Assembly (NCBI GenBank): GCA_028673005.1
Contig: CM054116.1
Span: 33,266,854 to 33,330,853, forward strand
Source of the DNA: Tanypteryx hageni
Lineage: Eukaryota > Arthropoda > Insecta > Odonata > Petaluridae
Length of the DNA stretch: 64,000 bases
Direction of reading: 5' to 3'
Made by a program: the position numbers and the translations under genes. The notes under the pieces are model-generated. The model was not told the DNA's origin. It made no database searches and saw nothing but the letters and a program-made list of their open reading frames with translations. Below are positions 17,391 through 30,500 of this stretch, piece by piece (position 1 is the first letter of the stretch; each line of letters starts with the position of its first letter).

Positions 17391-20120
17391 TATTTCTATT
17401 CATTCTTGTAGTTTTCGAGTACCATCAAGAATGTTTCATTCCATGATTTCATTTTTTACGGAGATAACTTTAATGTAAGTAGCTACACTATTTAAATACT
17501 ATATTATAGCTATTTTTCTTTTGTATTCTCTTGTGCAATGAACTTTTATATGAATTTATTTAATTTTAATTCATATCCTTGAGTTTTGCAATTAAAAAGT
17601 AAGTTAATACATGAATATTTACTTCAATGTGGATAATTTTAAATTTCCAGATAATTGAGACCTATAATTTATATCAAATTGAATGTTAGGTTTATTTGAA
17701 TGTTAGTCCAAATCATGCATTTGTGGTGTTTCTATTAATAATAATTTTTTTTAATGTTAGCCCAATTACATGTGTACTTATATTTTAGCAGAAAATTGTA
17801 ATAATTTTACTGTTTTTCATATATAATTCGGTTATCACAAACTTGTTTAACACATGATTTTATTCTCCCCTGGAGATAATGTTAACGAAGGTTTACAGTA
17901 TACACAGGTCCCAAAAGTATTTTTGCAGCCTGCCATGCAACAGACATTCAAACTAGTATGGGAAATATTTAGCTTAATTTGGTTTTCAGAAGTTGTTCAC
18001 AATATAGTTCTTGTTTTTCTTACCATAATAACTAACAAATAGAACATTTTATTTTCAAAGTAATTTTGTATTGGTTTAATTCTCCAAAGCAAATCGTTTG
18101 TAAATTTATGTAACTTTAATCAAGGTTTAAAATCATCAAAGCTAATAATAATGGTATAATTAACATTTATCTTTGAGTATTCATTAATAATTTACAATTA
18201 ACCATAACTTTGTTTACTTATGTTGTTATCATGAGTTAATGCTTAGCAAGTGTCTATATCTTGAACTATTTTGATGGTGACCATAAATTTACTGCATAAA
18301 ATTCAAGAGAAGTTTCAGAGTAAATTATCTGGAATGGGAGCAGCATATCCTTTTTGCATTTTATAATGTAATCTAATATATAAAGAAGGGTGTAGGTCTC
18401 TCAATACATTTGAACCATGCAAGAGCCAATGCAACCAAATTTTGCATGGAATCCACTTTCATCCAGGGGAAGATCAAGGGGTATGTTTGCAACCGATCCA
18501 AAGGTCCCAAGTTTGATTACATGAACTTTACTTTTTCCCATTAGAATAACACGGGAATGAGTGCACGATATTTTTGCCTTGCATTTTAAAGTTACTTATT
18601 ATTATAGTATCAACTCAGGACTTGGGCCAAAAAATGCCTTATTTTCATACCATCGATTTTTGAAGTCATCAAATCGATACGCAAAGGTTTTGACCGAGAA
18701 AGTTTGAGGTTTTTTGGAGCTGAAAATCATTGGCAGCCACAGCAACCATCGAATACACCCAAATTTGGTAGCGTTTCTTATTTTTTCAAGTGGAAGGGCA
18801 ATGAGGCATTCCTTTTTCTCCGAAGCATCAGGGTTTGAGTCGAAGAGCAATTTTTCCCTCATTTACAGGATTTGTATGTGAAGCATTCTTGGAACATTTT
18901 CAAATTTTTATTTCAGAATAAATTTTTAAGTGGAACCTCACAGATAATATAAGACCCAGGGAGAGAAAAATATAGTGTCAACCAATGTAGACATTCAGCT
19001 AGTGGATTATAATTGAGTTAAGGACTCGAGCATCCATGTCTGAAACCTCCCTTTGCTCATGTCAACCCTTTTGCTCTCATCCCCACTATCGTCACTTCAA
19101 CACTTAGGAAATTTATTTTAAATATCGGTAAAGGAAAAGATTGATACAAAGACTACTGAAATTCTTGAGCAGTGTATCGAAGAATCACGCAAACTTTCTG
19201 ACCTGTTCTGTTTGCCCATACATGGATTCAGTGACTAATATCTCCCATCCGGCTAAGGCCTTTGATTGGAAATCTGCCATCCGAGTCAAAAAGAAAAACA
19301 TGTTACCCCAGCCCACAGCACATGAGCAGTGACACTGATATAATGCTGTTCCTAGGAAAGAGCTCGGTAGCCCTGCATCCTGTCATAAAATACGTCATGT
19401 AAACTCTCAGAAATGAAGAAGTTCATGTGATAAATATAGACAATTTCCTGGTACATGGAAGATATATAGAAGTGCAAAGTGTGTTGAATATTCACATCAT
19501 GCTGAACTCTACCCAACAGAATTTTTGAACAGTTTAAATCCATTTGGACTACCTACACATAAATTCAAGAACAAGCTCTTAAAATTAAAGAAAAGCCCTT
19601 TTCACAGGTATCTCCAAAAGCCACAGTAAGATTGTAAGAAACCAGATGTGCACTTAGACTACAAAATAGCCATCTTCAGTGGTAATTCACAGAAAACGAT
19701 GCAGTAGTATGCTTAAAATTAACTTGATCAAATAACTGTTGAGATTAAAAGGTTTTAAAAGGTTGTATAGTTTCTCTAAATTTGCAAGAGAATTCTCAAA
19801 CCTAATTAGATACACATTTCCTAAACACGCAGTCCTGGGTAAAAGTAACGGCCAACAAGGTGGTCACCAAGGGTCTGGTCGATTTTAATTTAATTATTTT
19901 TTATGACTCGGATTCAGTAAATTCTTCTGCCACAGTTAATCCAGTATTAATGCAAGAAGGTTTAATAACAGTGAGCGACAACAATTTTAATAAGTAAGGT
20001 CAATAGGACCAATCTAAGAGTTGTTTGTATCTCATTCACCAGCAAATCTATTTGTGTAAGTTACAAAGAGTTTTTCTCATTAAAATTATTATTGAGAAAG
20101 GAAAGCACCTCTTATTGCTT
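17391..20120. other. Spacer without recognisable gene
   Basis: AT-rich sequence with short open frames but no domain, exon-like codon pattern or clear repeat pair. A minus-strand frame at 18602-18862 shows no recognisable family. Confidence 0.5.
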
Positions 20121-20122
20121 GT

Positions 20123-20372
20123 TTGTTTAGTGGTGGCAGTCAGCAAAGCATGAGAGGGGAAGGGAAAGACTTGGGAGGGAAACCTTTAAGGAGAAAGTTG
20201 ATGTCATAGCCATGCCCAGTAGCACATTTTAGGTTCGGACAAATAGTTCAGAGAATAGGTCGCGCAGCTTTTGCCCACAGCTAAACATGGCCTCCCCTAT
20301 AGTTGGTCCCGCCTCAATGATGGACTCGTCCTTCCGTGACAGTGCCTTCTGCACACCGCCACCACTAAACGA
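20123..20372. repeat. Short inverted-repeat element
   Basis: The left side reads GTTTAGTGGTGGCAGT and the reverse complement of the right side reads GTTTAGTGGTGGCGGT, about 245 bp apart. This is a MITE-like arrangement. No target duplication was recognised and the interior is non-coding. Confidence 0.5.
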
Positions 20373-20954
20373 ACATACTATACTATATTTCACCTTTATA
20401 CATGAATGGAAAAAGAGAGAAAACGAGAAGCAGAAAGTGTGAAACAGTCCATGCAATAGGAACATTTGGAACTATTTGAATTTGCATTTTTTCATTATGA
20501 ATGAGTTGCTTGTGCATTGAATTAAAAAAAAACCATGAATTTGCTTTTCTAGGCAGGGAAAGCAACCAGTCCACAATAGGCTGCCTTGGTCAATTATAAG
20601 CATTTGAGTGAAAAATTTTAGATTCCAATAGAAATGTAGTTGAGTAGGAAATCAGAATTTAGATGAGTATCACAAAATATTATACCAAAAAATTTCCTAA
20701 ATTTTCACATTAGTTACGCTGACTTAACATGCTTTGCCACTATTAATATATCTACCTATCTTTAAATAGTTGAATAAATTAAGTCTATATATGATTAATG
20801 TTTATAATGAATTACAAATAATAATAAAAATTCTGTCAATATCTTCAGTCATCCAAAAGTAGTAAACAATATTTTCATCCAAATGCATTATTAACAGAGC
20901 ATAAATAAATACATAAATTCACAAAGCTGTTTTGTTGGATTTTGCAAAAGGAGA

Positions 20955-22155
20955 TATACTGTATTTTTCGGGCTATAAGACATTTTTCCCAGAAAAATGA
21001 CTCCCAAAATTAGTCTGAGTCTTATAGACTGAAGGTAAGAGTATTACTGTCCTCAGTATTACTCTCTCGAATCCACTGATCCCCAAAATGGAATAATTGA
21101 GTCATGCAATGCAAAAACATTAAAATAAACATTATTAGTAAATAATATAGAAAAAATCGTTAATGTATATGTACAGTAAAACTTTATGTAATATGAAAAT
21201 CGATGATGCATTTTCATTATTGCACTTTATTACATGTGATTACAATTTCAGTGCATTTGTGATGTTATTCATAGATTTTAGTTCCTAATGAGCCTGTTGA
21301 ATAGCGTGATTAATGCCATAGAATATTAGAATTCAGATATGTCAAAATTTTTTATAAATACCTAGGATAAATACTGTCTCATGTAATGAGATTGCAATGG
21401 TTAAAAGAGTGAAATGATATGCCTACACTATTACCTATAAGCTTCAGGTGATTTAATATGCAAAAATGCACAGAAACTGAGGAGCAGCACATCATTTCTG
21501 TTCACCTCCCACAGAAAAACTGATCCGTGAACGGAGAAAACGAGGAAAAACAGACGGTGACAGGAAAAGAGAAAGTCTTTGTAAGCTAGGTCTTAAGTGG
21601 CAACAACTAGAGGAGGACGTGATTGACAGTAGAACAGGAAGTTTGGTATTACTGTAGCAATCAAAATGATTATGTACGAAGCAAAAGGAGTTGTAGATGA
21701 AAAAGGACTAGTTGAGCATACGTATCATTATTACAAATGCATTCCCTTTATTACTTATTCCATTAAATTAAATTCCCATCTTGCACTTAAGTTTAAGGAA
21801 GTACTATCAGTTAAGGGCATCTATACATGCAACATGTGCGGAGCACTCTGACAGCATAATTAATAGAACTGCCAAGTTCATGCAGAGCACATTTAGCTAT
21901 GCAAGTCTTGAAGCAATTATTTATGTTTTAGATAATCCCTATTTACTTTTATGAATTAAGTAGACCTAAAACATTACATTTAACTGTTATCACGCCGTAA
22001 TATTTTTTGTAAATGTTGCCAGATACAGACTTAACCATGGCAAGAAATGATGCACGACATGACCCTTCCTAAATGCTTTGGTGAACCAAAATACATTTTT
22101 CCTGAAAGATCTTCTAAAAAACTGGATGCGTTTTATAGTCTGAAAAATAGGGTTA
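20955..22155. repeat. Tigger-type inverted-repeat element, non-coding
   Basis: The left end is CTGTATTTTTCGGGCTATAA. The reverse complement of the right end is CCCTATTTTTCAGACTATAA. These are diverged terminal repeats of the Tigger/pogo MITE kind about 1.2 kb apart. Short open frames inside show no transposase motif. Boundaries are approximate. Confidence 0.55.
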
Positions 22156-22159
22156 ATAT

Positions 22160-22570
22160 CTCGATGGCAACTAGGTGTCCTTTCTCTTCCTCCTCTCCAT
22201 CCTCCAATCCCTGACCTTTCCACACTATCCTTCCACCACCATACTTTCACTCGGTGTCTCTACCATCAGTTGTCCATCTCTTGTGCTGACAAAGGGATCA
22301 CCCTAAAAGCTTCAATATACATGTATAAATGTGCCGTTCCAACACCCCATCGGATCTCCTATTGATAAGTGTCTATTGAGCTTCCTTCCCTCAACACCTA
22401 TTTGCCATTGATATACTACATATTATCTCTCCTCTTCAATAAGCATATATATAATTTTTGCTTTGTCTCTAATTTTAATAACTCTACATTATTATGGAAT
22501 TCCATGAAGTCCCAGCCTCGTCTATTAATTATATATGTGTTGTTGGATAAAAAGTCTTTGTGAATTGAAA
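22160..22570. other. 3' flank of the MIF4G gene
   Basis: No gene seen. On the minus strand an ATTAAA hexamer occurs near 22574-22580, about 75 nt past the MIF4G stop codon. It is a possible poly(A) signal. Confidence 0.4.
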
Positions 22571-22654
22571 GTTTGTTTAATGAAAAGTTCTCTCAGTTAA
22601 AATAATGGGAAACACAAGTGAAAGATTTTCAAATTAAAATTTGAGTACAATTTA

Positions 22655-23546
22655 TCACCAGCTTTCTTCAGGTTGGTAAACTGGAACTGTTAAAGGAATT
22701 TCTTTTGAAGATTCATCATTCCATCTGTTGCCATCCTTGTTGTCTCTCCTAGGCCTCCCTTCAACTTTACCTCTCCAATTTCCACGGCCTCCAGTGCCAC
22801 CTCTTCTACCTCCCCTTTCTGAGCTACCAGGTTGCCCATAACTTCCACCCGAGTATGAATCGTCTTGTTTATCATAACGATCATCATGACCCCAATAAGG
22901 GGGCTTCCTCCTCTCTTGTTGTTCAGCATTTCCATCCTGCCAGCTCTTTCTGTTATTTCTATCATAACTATCACCCTTAAACTGAAAACTATTTTCACGA
23001 GATGCTCCCATTTCCTGCTTTCTAACAGCATTTCCTGAAAATAGACAAAGGAAAATTTTATAACAAAAGCATTAAAAATATTCAATATTTCATTTCTGAC
23101 TTAAATGAAAGTGTAACATGCTTTTGTAAATAAGCAAAAAATTTAACAAACTGTTTACCTTCTACATCATTTTTACGAATATTTTTCTTGGATTCCTCCA
23201 CTGAAGGCAATGGCGATGTATCAATAATTGCCAATTGATGAAATGATTTTCCTAGCTTTTCTATGTAGTATGATTTAAGGTGAGAAGGGAATCCCTGATG
23301 ATTCCATCCATGAGTTGAAAGATCCAAAATTAGAAGTAACCAATAATTGGATTTATCAGATGGATATGAGCCAACTAAAGCAGTTCTGACATTGAGAGTC
23401 AATTTTTCTAGAGATTCCTCAGCATACTTTTTGATTAAGTGACCATTCAAGTTGAGCTGTAAAAATAAGTACATGAATTTTAACAAATGCACAAGTCCAA
23501 TCCTCCAATACATTCCGCATAAAGCATTAATAAGTTCACACACACA

Positions 23547-23621
<75 letters not shown>

Positions 23622-26600
23622 TTAGTTTTCCAACTGACAACCTACAATTTCAATATAAATGAAAAATAAAACTTTTTCATGGGCATTTCAATGTGAGCAA
23701 TGGGGCATGTTAAAAAATTAGACTCATAGGAAACATTATGAAATATGGTATTTTATAGCAAATTTGGCATAGGCTTGGGAGGGGAAGCATGATGTAAAAA
23801 AATTTGCGCTTGAATACCAAATGTCAATATTATCTCAGGTTTATGGCTTGCATTCTTCTACAGGCAATTCCTCTTCATTTGACTGGATAAGCCCAATGAC
23901 ATCTGCCTCTTGTAAATCCTTGAACCCTCCCCCTCCAACATTTCTACCAAGCTTGATGATCTCAGTCACTTCTGAAAATGGGTTCACAGATTCTCTGAAG
24001 TTGTGGATGCACTCTTTCCACAAGGTCTTCCAACAGTATTTAAGGTGGAGGTCTTTACTTCATCCCAAGCATGCTTGATGTTCTTAATGGTGTGCAGGCT
24101 ATTGTAGTTATGCCAAAAATCATGAATAGATGGCTTGTCTAGTCCATCAGTAGCATCCAGTAACTAGGAGAATGTCTGCAGATAGTATAGCTTAACAGTT
24201 GAAATTAACTCCTTGATCCATGGGCTGATTTAAGGTGGTGGTGTTAGAAGAGAGAAACATTACTCTAACATTAGGATGCATATTGTTTAGGTGTATAAGG
24301 TGTTCTGGGGCATTGTTATGGACAAGTAAAACCTTAAAAGCAATGTTAGATTCACGGCAATATCGCTCCACCTCATGGCAAAAACAGTTGACAAACCAAT
24401 CTTCAAATAATTTTCCAGTTATCCAAGCCTTTTTACTGGATCTCCAATGAATGGGTAAGGTTTAATGAAGACCTTTTAATGCTTGGGGATGTTCGGAGTG
24501 GTACACTAGTATAAGGGTTTACACTTAAAGTCACCCTTAGCATTGCTACATACCAGAATTGTCAATCTATTCTTTGCTGCTTTGAAGTCTGGTGCAGTCT
24601 TCTCCTCCTTGGAAATATTCGTTCTGGTCAGCATGCGTTTCCAAAATAAGGCAATCTCATCTGCATTAAAAATATTGATATGGGTTGTATCCTTCAGCTC
24701 TCACAAATATCTTTAACTCGTCTGGGAAGTTAGAAGTGGCAAAGTCATCAGCACTGACAGTTTCACCCTTAAGTTTTATATTACGGAGATTTTGATGCTT
24801 TCTGAACTTGTCAAACAAACCTTTACTTGCTAAGAATGGAAAATATGGATGGTCATTCTGCTTCGTAGTTTTTTCTTATTAATCAGTTGTAGTTGTTTAC
24901 TTAAGCTGATAAGTGTGGTCCCCGACCCTTCCAGCTGGTCTCTCCCTCACTCAGCAATCAGGAATCCTACATCCCAAGTCTGATCAAACCGTGTTGATGC
25001 AAACGGTAATCCGCGTTGTATGGATTTTTGGTAGTAAAAACAGCCCGTGGTGTAGCGAATTCATGTTATAAGAACCTGTGTTATGGGAGGGTCAGGTGTA
25101 CCTACATATTATAGCATTGGTAATCTTAGTAACAAGTGAAGTTTAAAACCCCGACCATATCTTTCATATGTTCAGTATTTGTTGGCCAAGACCCAACATA
25201 CAAGATATCAGGGTCACAAACTTGAAGCAACACCAAAACTATTATGGCATTAACCTAAGTACATACTTCAGGAGCTTAAATTTTTAGGATTAATAATAAT
25301 AATGAGGTTGTTAAAACAAACAATTTTTCACAGTAGACTAAAAGTACACTTCTTATTAACAAGCATTTTAAATAAAACCATTTTGCATTATCAAGGTCTT
25401 ACTGTTTTCTATCCATCATCTCAAATTAAATTTACATTTTTTACTTGAAAGTGCGTCATTAAAAACTTCCTTCAAAACAATCATGAATTTTATAAAATTG
25501 TTAAGTAATTTTGAAAAATATAAAAAGAATTTTTATCCAAGTATTGTAATAAATATAGATTTTTAAAATAATCTTAACCCTGCAATTGATATTACTTCAT
25601 AATTTTGAATAAGTATAAATATTTTGCTGAAATGCAAATCAGTTGTACATCTTGCTAGAACAGACACCTCAGACAAATGGCCTGCATGGTGCATAAGGTC
25701 CACCAATCCCAAAAGTGTGGCTCTCTCATTGTTTTTATTCTACTGTAAACAGGAGGAAGAGGAATTGTGAATGAGACAACCACGAAATAACCATGAGGTA
25801 TCAAACAATATTAATATGTCTCAGATGTAGAAACTGTGATAATTTGTCTTAAACTAAAATATATATCATTTACTTTCTGTGCTTTCAATGATCAACAAAG
25901 TGAGTAGGCTAATTATTTTGACATGCGGCAGACTATAATTGCTGAAATCATCAAATGTGGTCCAGCATCTATTATGGAATTATCTATGTGGCCGCCATGC
26001 AATTTGAGATCTTTGTACTAGAAGTTCCAAAATTTTTACAGCCCTGCCGGTAAGAGATTGACTGGTATGGTAACAAAACAGTGATAATTCTGGATCCAGT
26101 TATACATTTCTTTTAAGTATTTATAAAATTTGGAATTTATAATGCTTACCTGCACTGCTAATAATTCCAATTCATCTTCTCTGCTTGAAATTTCTTTTGG
26201 GCATTCTTGAAGAAGTAATTGCAGATACTCCAGCATTGGATTAACAAGCACCGTATATGGCTCGCCATTAGGGAGAGTTAAATAATGAAAAATACCACCA
26301 AATAATGCCACAGCATTTAAAAATCGTTTGGAATCATCTATGCGGATTTCTTCGCGCTCTGAAAAACGATTTTCGAGTTTTAACAATAATTATGTACTCT
26401 TGTCTGAAGTCATCTGAAATGAGTTTTAATTTGATTTTCTTAAACAGCTTATCAGACATTCTACTTCAAATAATTTAATTAATAAATATTAGGCAATTTT
26501 AATTTTATAAATATGAAAACGAACCTTCAAAGTCTTTTTGTGCAACGGTCATGATTACCGATCTTAATTTCACCTCGTTCACTTCGAATTTGGTCATACT

Positions 26601-26966
26601 TTTCCACAGTTTTAGCACTTTTTCACCCACTACTCTATCTTTTAAACCGCTATCGTACAACTTTTGCGTAATTTTCCTATAATAATAATAGAAGTTACAA
26701 GTAAATCACATGATCAGTAAGAGGTTTACCACTATTAAGCACTTTCATTCATAATACCATAAATTTTCTCTATTATCACAGTAGCTCTTTATTTGATCTT
26801 CTAGAGATTCAACTTTATGTCTGTCATTTAGATCCAAATGAGCTACTTCAAGTAATATGTTTTCCTCTTCCTCACTGGTAGCTCGTGTGGCTTCTCCAGG
26901 TCGTCTTAAGGGAGCATTTAAGTCTTTGGTTCCCCAATTTCCCCGGCCTCTTCCCACAGCTGTCAT
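22655..26966 (-). CDS. MIF4G-domain translation factor, CTIF/MIF4GD/PAIP1-like
   Basis: Five coding exons: 26966-26758, 26676-26525, 26358-26150, 23456-23159 and 23034-22655. All are GT-AG with consistent phases, giving 415 aa. An N-terminal RG-rich head (TAVGRGRGNWGTKDLNAP) precedes an all-helical MIF4G-type domain, about residues 45-280. Recognisable stretches are KRFLNAVALFGGIFHYLTL, PNGEPYTVLVNPMLEYLQLL, and KYAEESLEKLTLNVRTAL. The C-terminal 125 residues are disordered and rich in Arg/Gly, with ERGGRRGGTGGRGNWRG, and end in PVYQPEESW. MIF4G scaffolds bind eIF4A or eIF3, or cap-binding or poly(A)-binding partners, and the RG regions probably bind RNA. The pattern fits the CTIF/MIF4GD/PAIP1 group, but I cannot choose the orthologue, so no symbol is given. 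It is head-to-head with METAP1D. Confidence 0.85.
23538..23617. repeat. (CA)n/(AT)n microsatellite
   Basis: A short CA run leads into about 36 AT units, nearly uninterrupted, in intron 3 of the MIF4G gene. It is likely length-polymorphic and prone to assembly error. Confidence 0.97.
23821..25095 (-). pseudogene. Tigger1-like transposase pseudogene
   Basis: Minus-strand fragments appear in the right order for a Tigger transposase. They are an N..E.ALFWKRMLTRTNIS-like block (about 24610-24670), then RLTILVCSNAKGDFKCKP (about 24530-24580), then SNIAFKVLLVHNNAPEHL (about 24290-24350), then PNVRVMF.SSNTT-like sequence (about 24235-24260). The C-terminal part ends near 23841 with KLGRNVGGGGFKDLQEADVI. 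Many stops and shifts are present. The right end, read on the minus strand, is CACCTGACCCTCCCATAAC, a plausible terminal repeat flanked by TA. The left terminus is missing. It lies in intron 3 of the MIF4G gene. Confidence 0.75.
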
Positions 26967-27270
26967 CTAATGTGTTAAAAATTCAACTCGTTAAAATTTT
27001 CTTACATGCCAAGCTATCACTTAAAGTTTAATAGGTAAAACATTGTACTAAATATACGAACATATTACCATTTTTAATGGATGAAAAACGTTCTGGTTCA
27101 CAATCAGCTTATTTAAAAGCTACTCCAACGCAGGTACCACACGCTACAAATACACAAATACAAGCTATAACGACACGATGAACGTACGAAAACTATATAC
27201 GGTATAAGAGGTATACGAATACAAAAATAACGATACTACTAAGGCCATCTGTTGTTAAACCTTTAAATGA
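26967..27270. promoter_or_regulatory. Presumed bidirectional promoter, MIF4G gene / METAP1D
   Basis: The region between the start of the minus-strand MIF4G gene and the first supported METAP1D exon must hold start sites for both. It contains possible METAP1D exon 1 starts (ATG at 27078 and 27082, and near 27180). None gives a phase-compatible splice to the next exon, so exon 1 is left open. Confidence 0.45.
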
Positions 27271-27513
27271 GAAAAATAAAGAAGAAAAAAGCAATACGAA
27301 TTATTTTTTGAAATATATTTAATATGATATTCCTAAATCGTCTCATCCAAGTAATAAATGAGTTACCTACATACTACAATGGGCATCATAAATATTCACG
27401 GATGATTGTCAGAGGTCTATGGGGAAAAGCAATGAAGTGAGAAGTGGAAATATTTGGCCACAATAATTTATTTAGGCTGTTGTATTTCTCAGTAATATTT
27501 ACCACTTTCGCAG

Positions 27514-30500
27514 GAAAAACTTTGGACGATACAGTATTGTTCGTCCAGGTTTTGTTACCCCAGGAAGAGCTGTACCACCGCATATTCCTATGCCCGCGTA
27601 TAATAATCCGCAACCAGACCATGCCTACAGACACCCTGAAATAAAAAATGCAGAGCAGATTCATCACATGATAGAATCTTGCAAACTAGCGAGAGAAATA
27701 CTCGATGCTGTTGGGAAATACATACGGGTAAATTACTTTTTTAAAGTTACTAAAAACTAAACAATACCGTATTAGTTGTAAGGAGGAGAGAAAGTTTCGA
27801 TTAAGGTTTGACATGTTAACTACTTATGGAAATTGGGTTAGGTATAGTTTAACCTGAGTAAAATGCCTGAAGTCAAACGATAACCTATAGAATATGTACC
27901 AATTAAAAATAAAATGTTTTAGTAACTGAGTATATATAATTTTAGATAGGCACAACAACTGATGAAATTGACGGTTTAGCTCACCAGCTTGCTATTGAAA
28001 ACAATGCTTACCCGTCTCCTTTGAATTACCGGGGATTCCCAAAATCAGTGTGCACTTCTGTCAACAATGTCGCGTGTCATGGGATTCCAGATGACCGGTC
28101 TCTTGAAGATGGTGATATCATCAATGTTGATGTGACGGTGAGATGGACCCGCTTTATTTCCATGTAAATGCTTTAATTTAATTATTGCAGCAAGAGTGAC
28201 CTTTTTGTGGTTATGATAATATGGCATCTAAGTAGCTCTTCAAAAAATCTATTTGTAATGCAATGCATATACTTTCAAGCTTTTCTGGAAGAACATCATG
28301 TTAAATCTTTTAAACGTGTAGTCAAATTTATTTTCTATCAGGTATACCTGAATGGATATCATGGTGATTGCTCTTCCACATTTATGGTTGGCGCTGTGGA
28401 TGAATTAGGATGTCATTTGGTAAAAGCAGCTGAGCTGTGCCTTCAAGAAGCTATTGCAATTTGCCGGCCTGGAGAGTACTTTTGCAACATAGGTTACATT
28501 TTTCTTACAATTCAATTATATCTTAGTATAATGGATGAGATTTATCTAAGTATATCTCATTCTTATATATAATAATTATGATTTCTCCACAAGCATGTTA
28601 CAATTACTTCAGTATTACTTATTAATTACTCAGCATAGCATATTGCTTATTGGTATAACTGAAATACATTTTTACAAAACAATTTAAATTTATCATGAGA
28701 AAGCCTTTTTTCTAGTAATTGATTCATTGAAACTTATAAAACGTTCAGGCATCTCACAATGATAAATGATTCAGGAATAAAAAAAAACATTCATTTGGTT
28801 TGCCTTGCCAAAAACAATTTAATGCTGTTATTTTTCCTATTAATGCAACGATTTTGTTTCGTTGTAATTTAAAACTTATATTGCTGGTTTTATCGGGAGA
28901 TGTGACTAGAGGCAAACTGGGGGAATATATCTACTAGGCCTTGGTGGAACTGGCTCCACCTCATTAGTCCAACTATGCCCAAGGTCTGTCACTGTTTGTT
29001 TACCAGCTGACCAGCCCTAACAGCATGGGCAAACCAGACTTTTGCCAAATAATCCATGATTATACAGTACATAAAACATACAATGTTAAAAATAAGGTTA
29101 ATGAAATGAAATAAAATTAATACATATATAAACACCCACCTGGGATGATTTAAAGGTTGAAATTACTGCCTAACACTGTGACTACATATAGGGTCATTTG
29201 GCAGTGAATGAATTCATTTTGTGATCCCATATGGAGTGACAAAGTGAAATTAAATGCAAAATTACATAATAATGAACATGAAATTAAAAACAAGATTACA
29301 GAGATTTAATATTATAGTTAATTTATTTATTGCTATTGGAATTTTGCCTTTGAATCATCACAAACGATGTATATGCAAAGCAACTTATATCCAAATGTTC
29401 CTTAATTCATTGACAATATGTATGCGAAACAACATATAATATGGAATTACTGTGTTGTAAAGCAGTTTCTTGTTCAAATCTAACAATGTTTCAAGCATTT
29501 CATAATGAATCCCTTTTTACCTGATGTATGACCAATCAGAAATTATCAAAGTTATTCAAACAGCAATTTCCTGTTTATTAGTGCCTGCTCAACTATATAT
29601 AATGTTTATTTAAAGGAGCAGTTCTCAAGCGTTTGCATCTTACATCATACCAACTGTTTTGTCATACACTTTGTCCCATCACGATAAAAGCAAAACCCCA
29701 ACTTCTCCAAGAAGTAGATTTGTATGTTAAAAGCATTTTAGTATTACGTTGTGAAGACAGAAACTCATATCCAGAAATCAACCAGGATGTGATAACAACA
29801 GAAGCTCAAACAGACCTAGACATCATGAGAGAGGTCAGCAGGGAAAGTGGCAATGAAGATGACGAAGAGATGGAAGAACTAGTTTTCTCTGTTAATGAAG
29901 CTTTGCAGGCAATCAAAGTGATATCACAGTTTTATGAATTGAAAGAGACTAATGAAAAGATATTAAACATTATTCACTACACTGGGGATGGCCTTGAGAA
30001 CATTTCAAGTTGGCTTATACAACACAAAAAATATCAGATTATTTTACCAATCACTAAAAATATTTGTTTTACTTTTTATGTACTGTGTTAAATATTGAAA
30101 TTTAAGATCATTTAATAAATTATTGTATTTGGAAATTGAAGAATTTTATGTTCCTATACAGCCTCGGATATACTTAACTGCAGTCGGTTATGACAATAAT
30201 TTTCCAGTCCCTTGAATGTCATTTAAACTGAGTTCTACTGTATATATATTTATGTATGTATGTGGTCACCCACTTAAAACCGGGCATGATCTAATGTATC
30301 TATGTAATATGTGTTACTATTCAATTATTTTGGGAAGTACTGTTATACATTTTATTTAAATTATTACACCTTAAATTAAAATTACTTAGTGCCAGTAATT
30401 AAAAACTCCAAAATTGTTGCAAAGACAACAAAACTTCAGTGTTAGCCTATATTTCTCCCTCTCATATAAGAAGAAAATAATACCTTGGCTGAAAAAAAGT

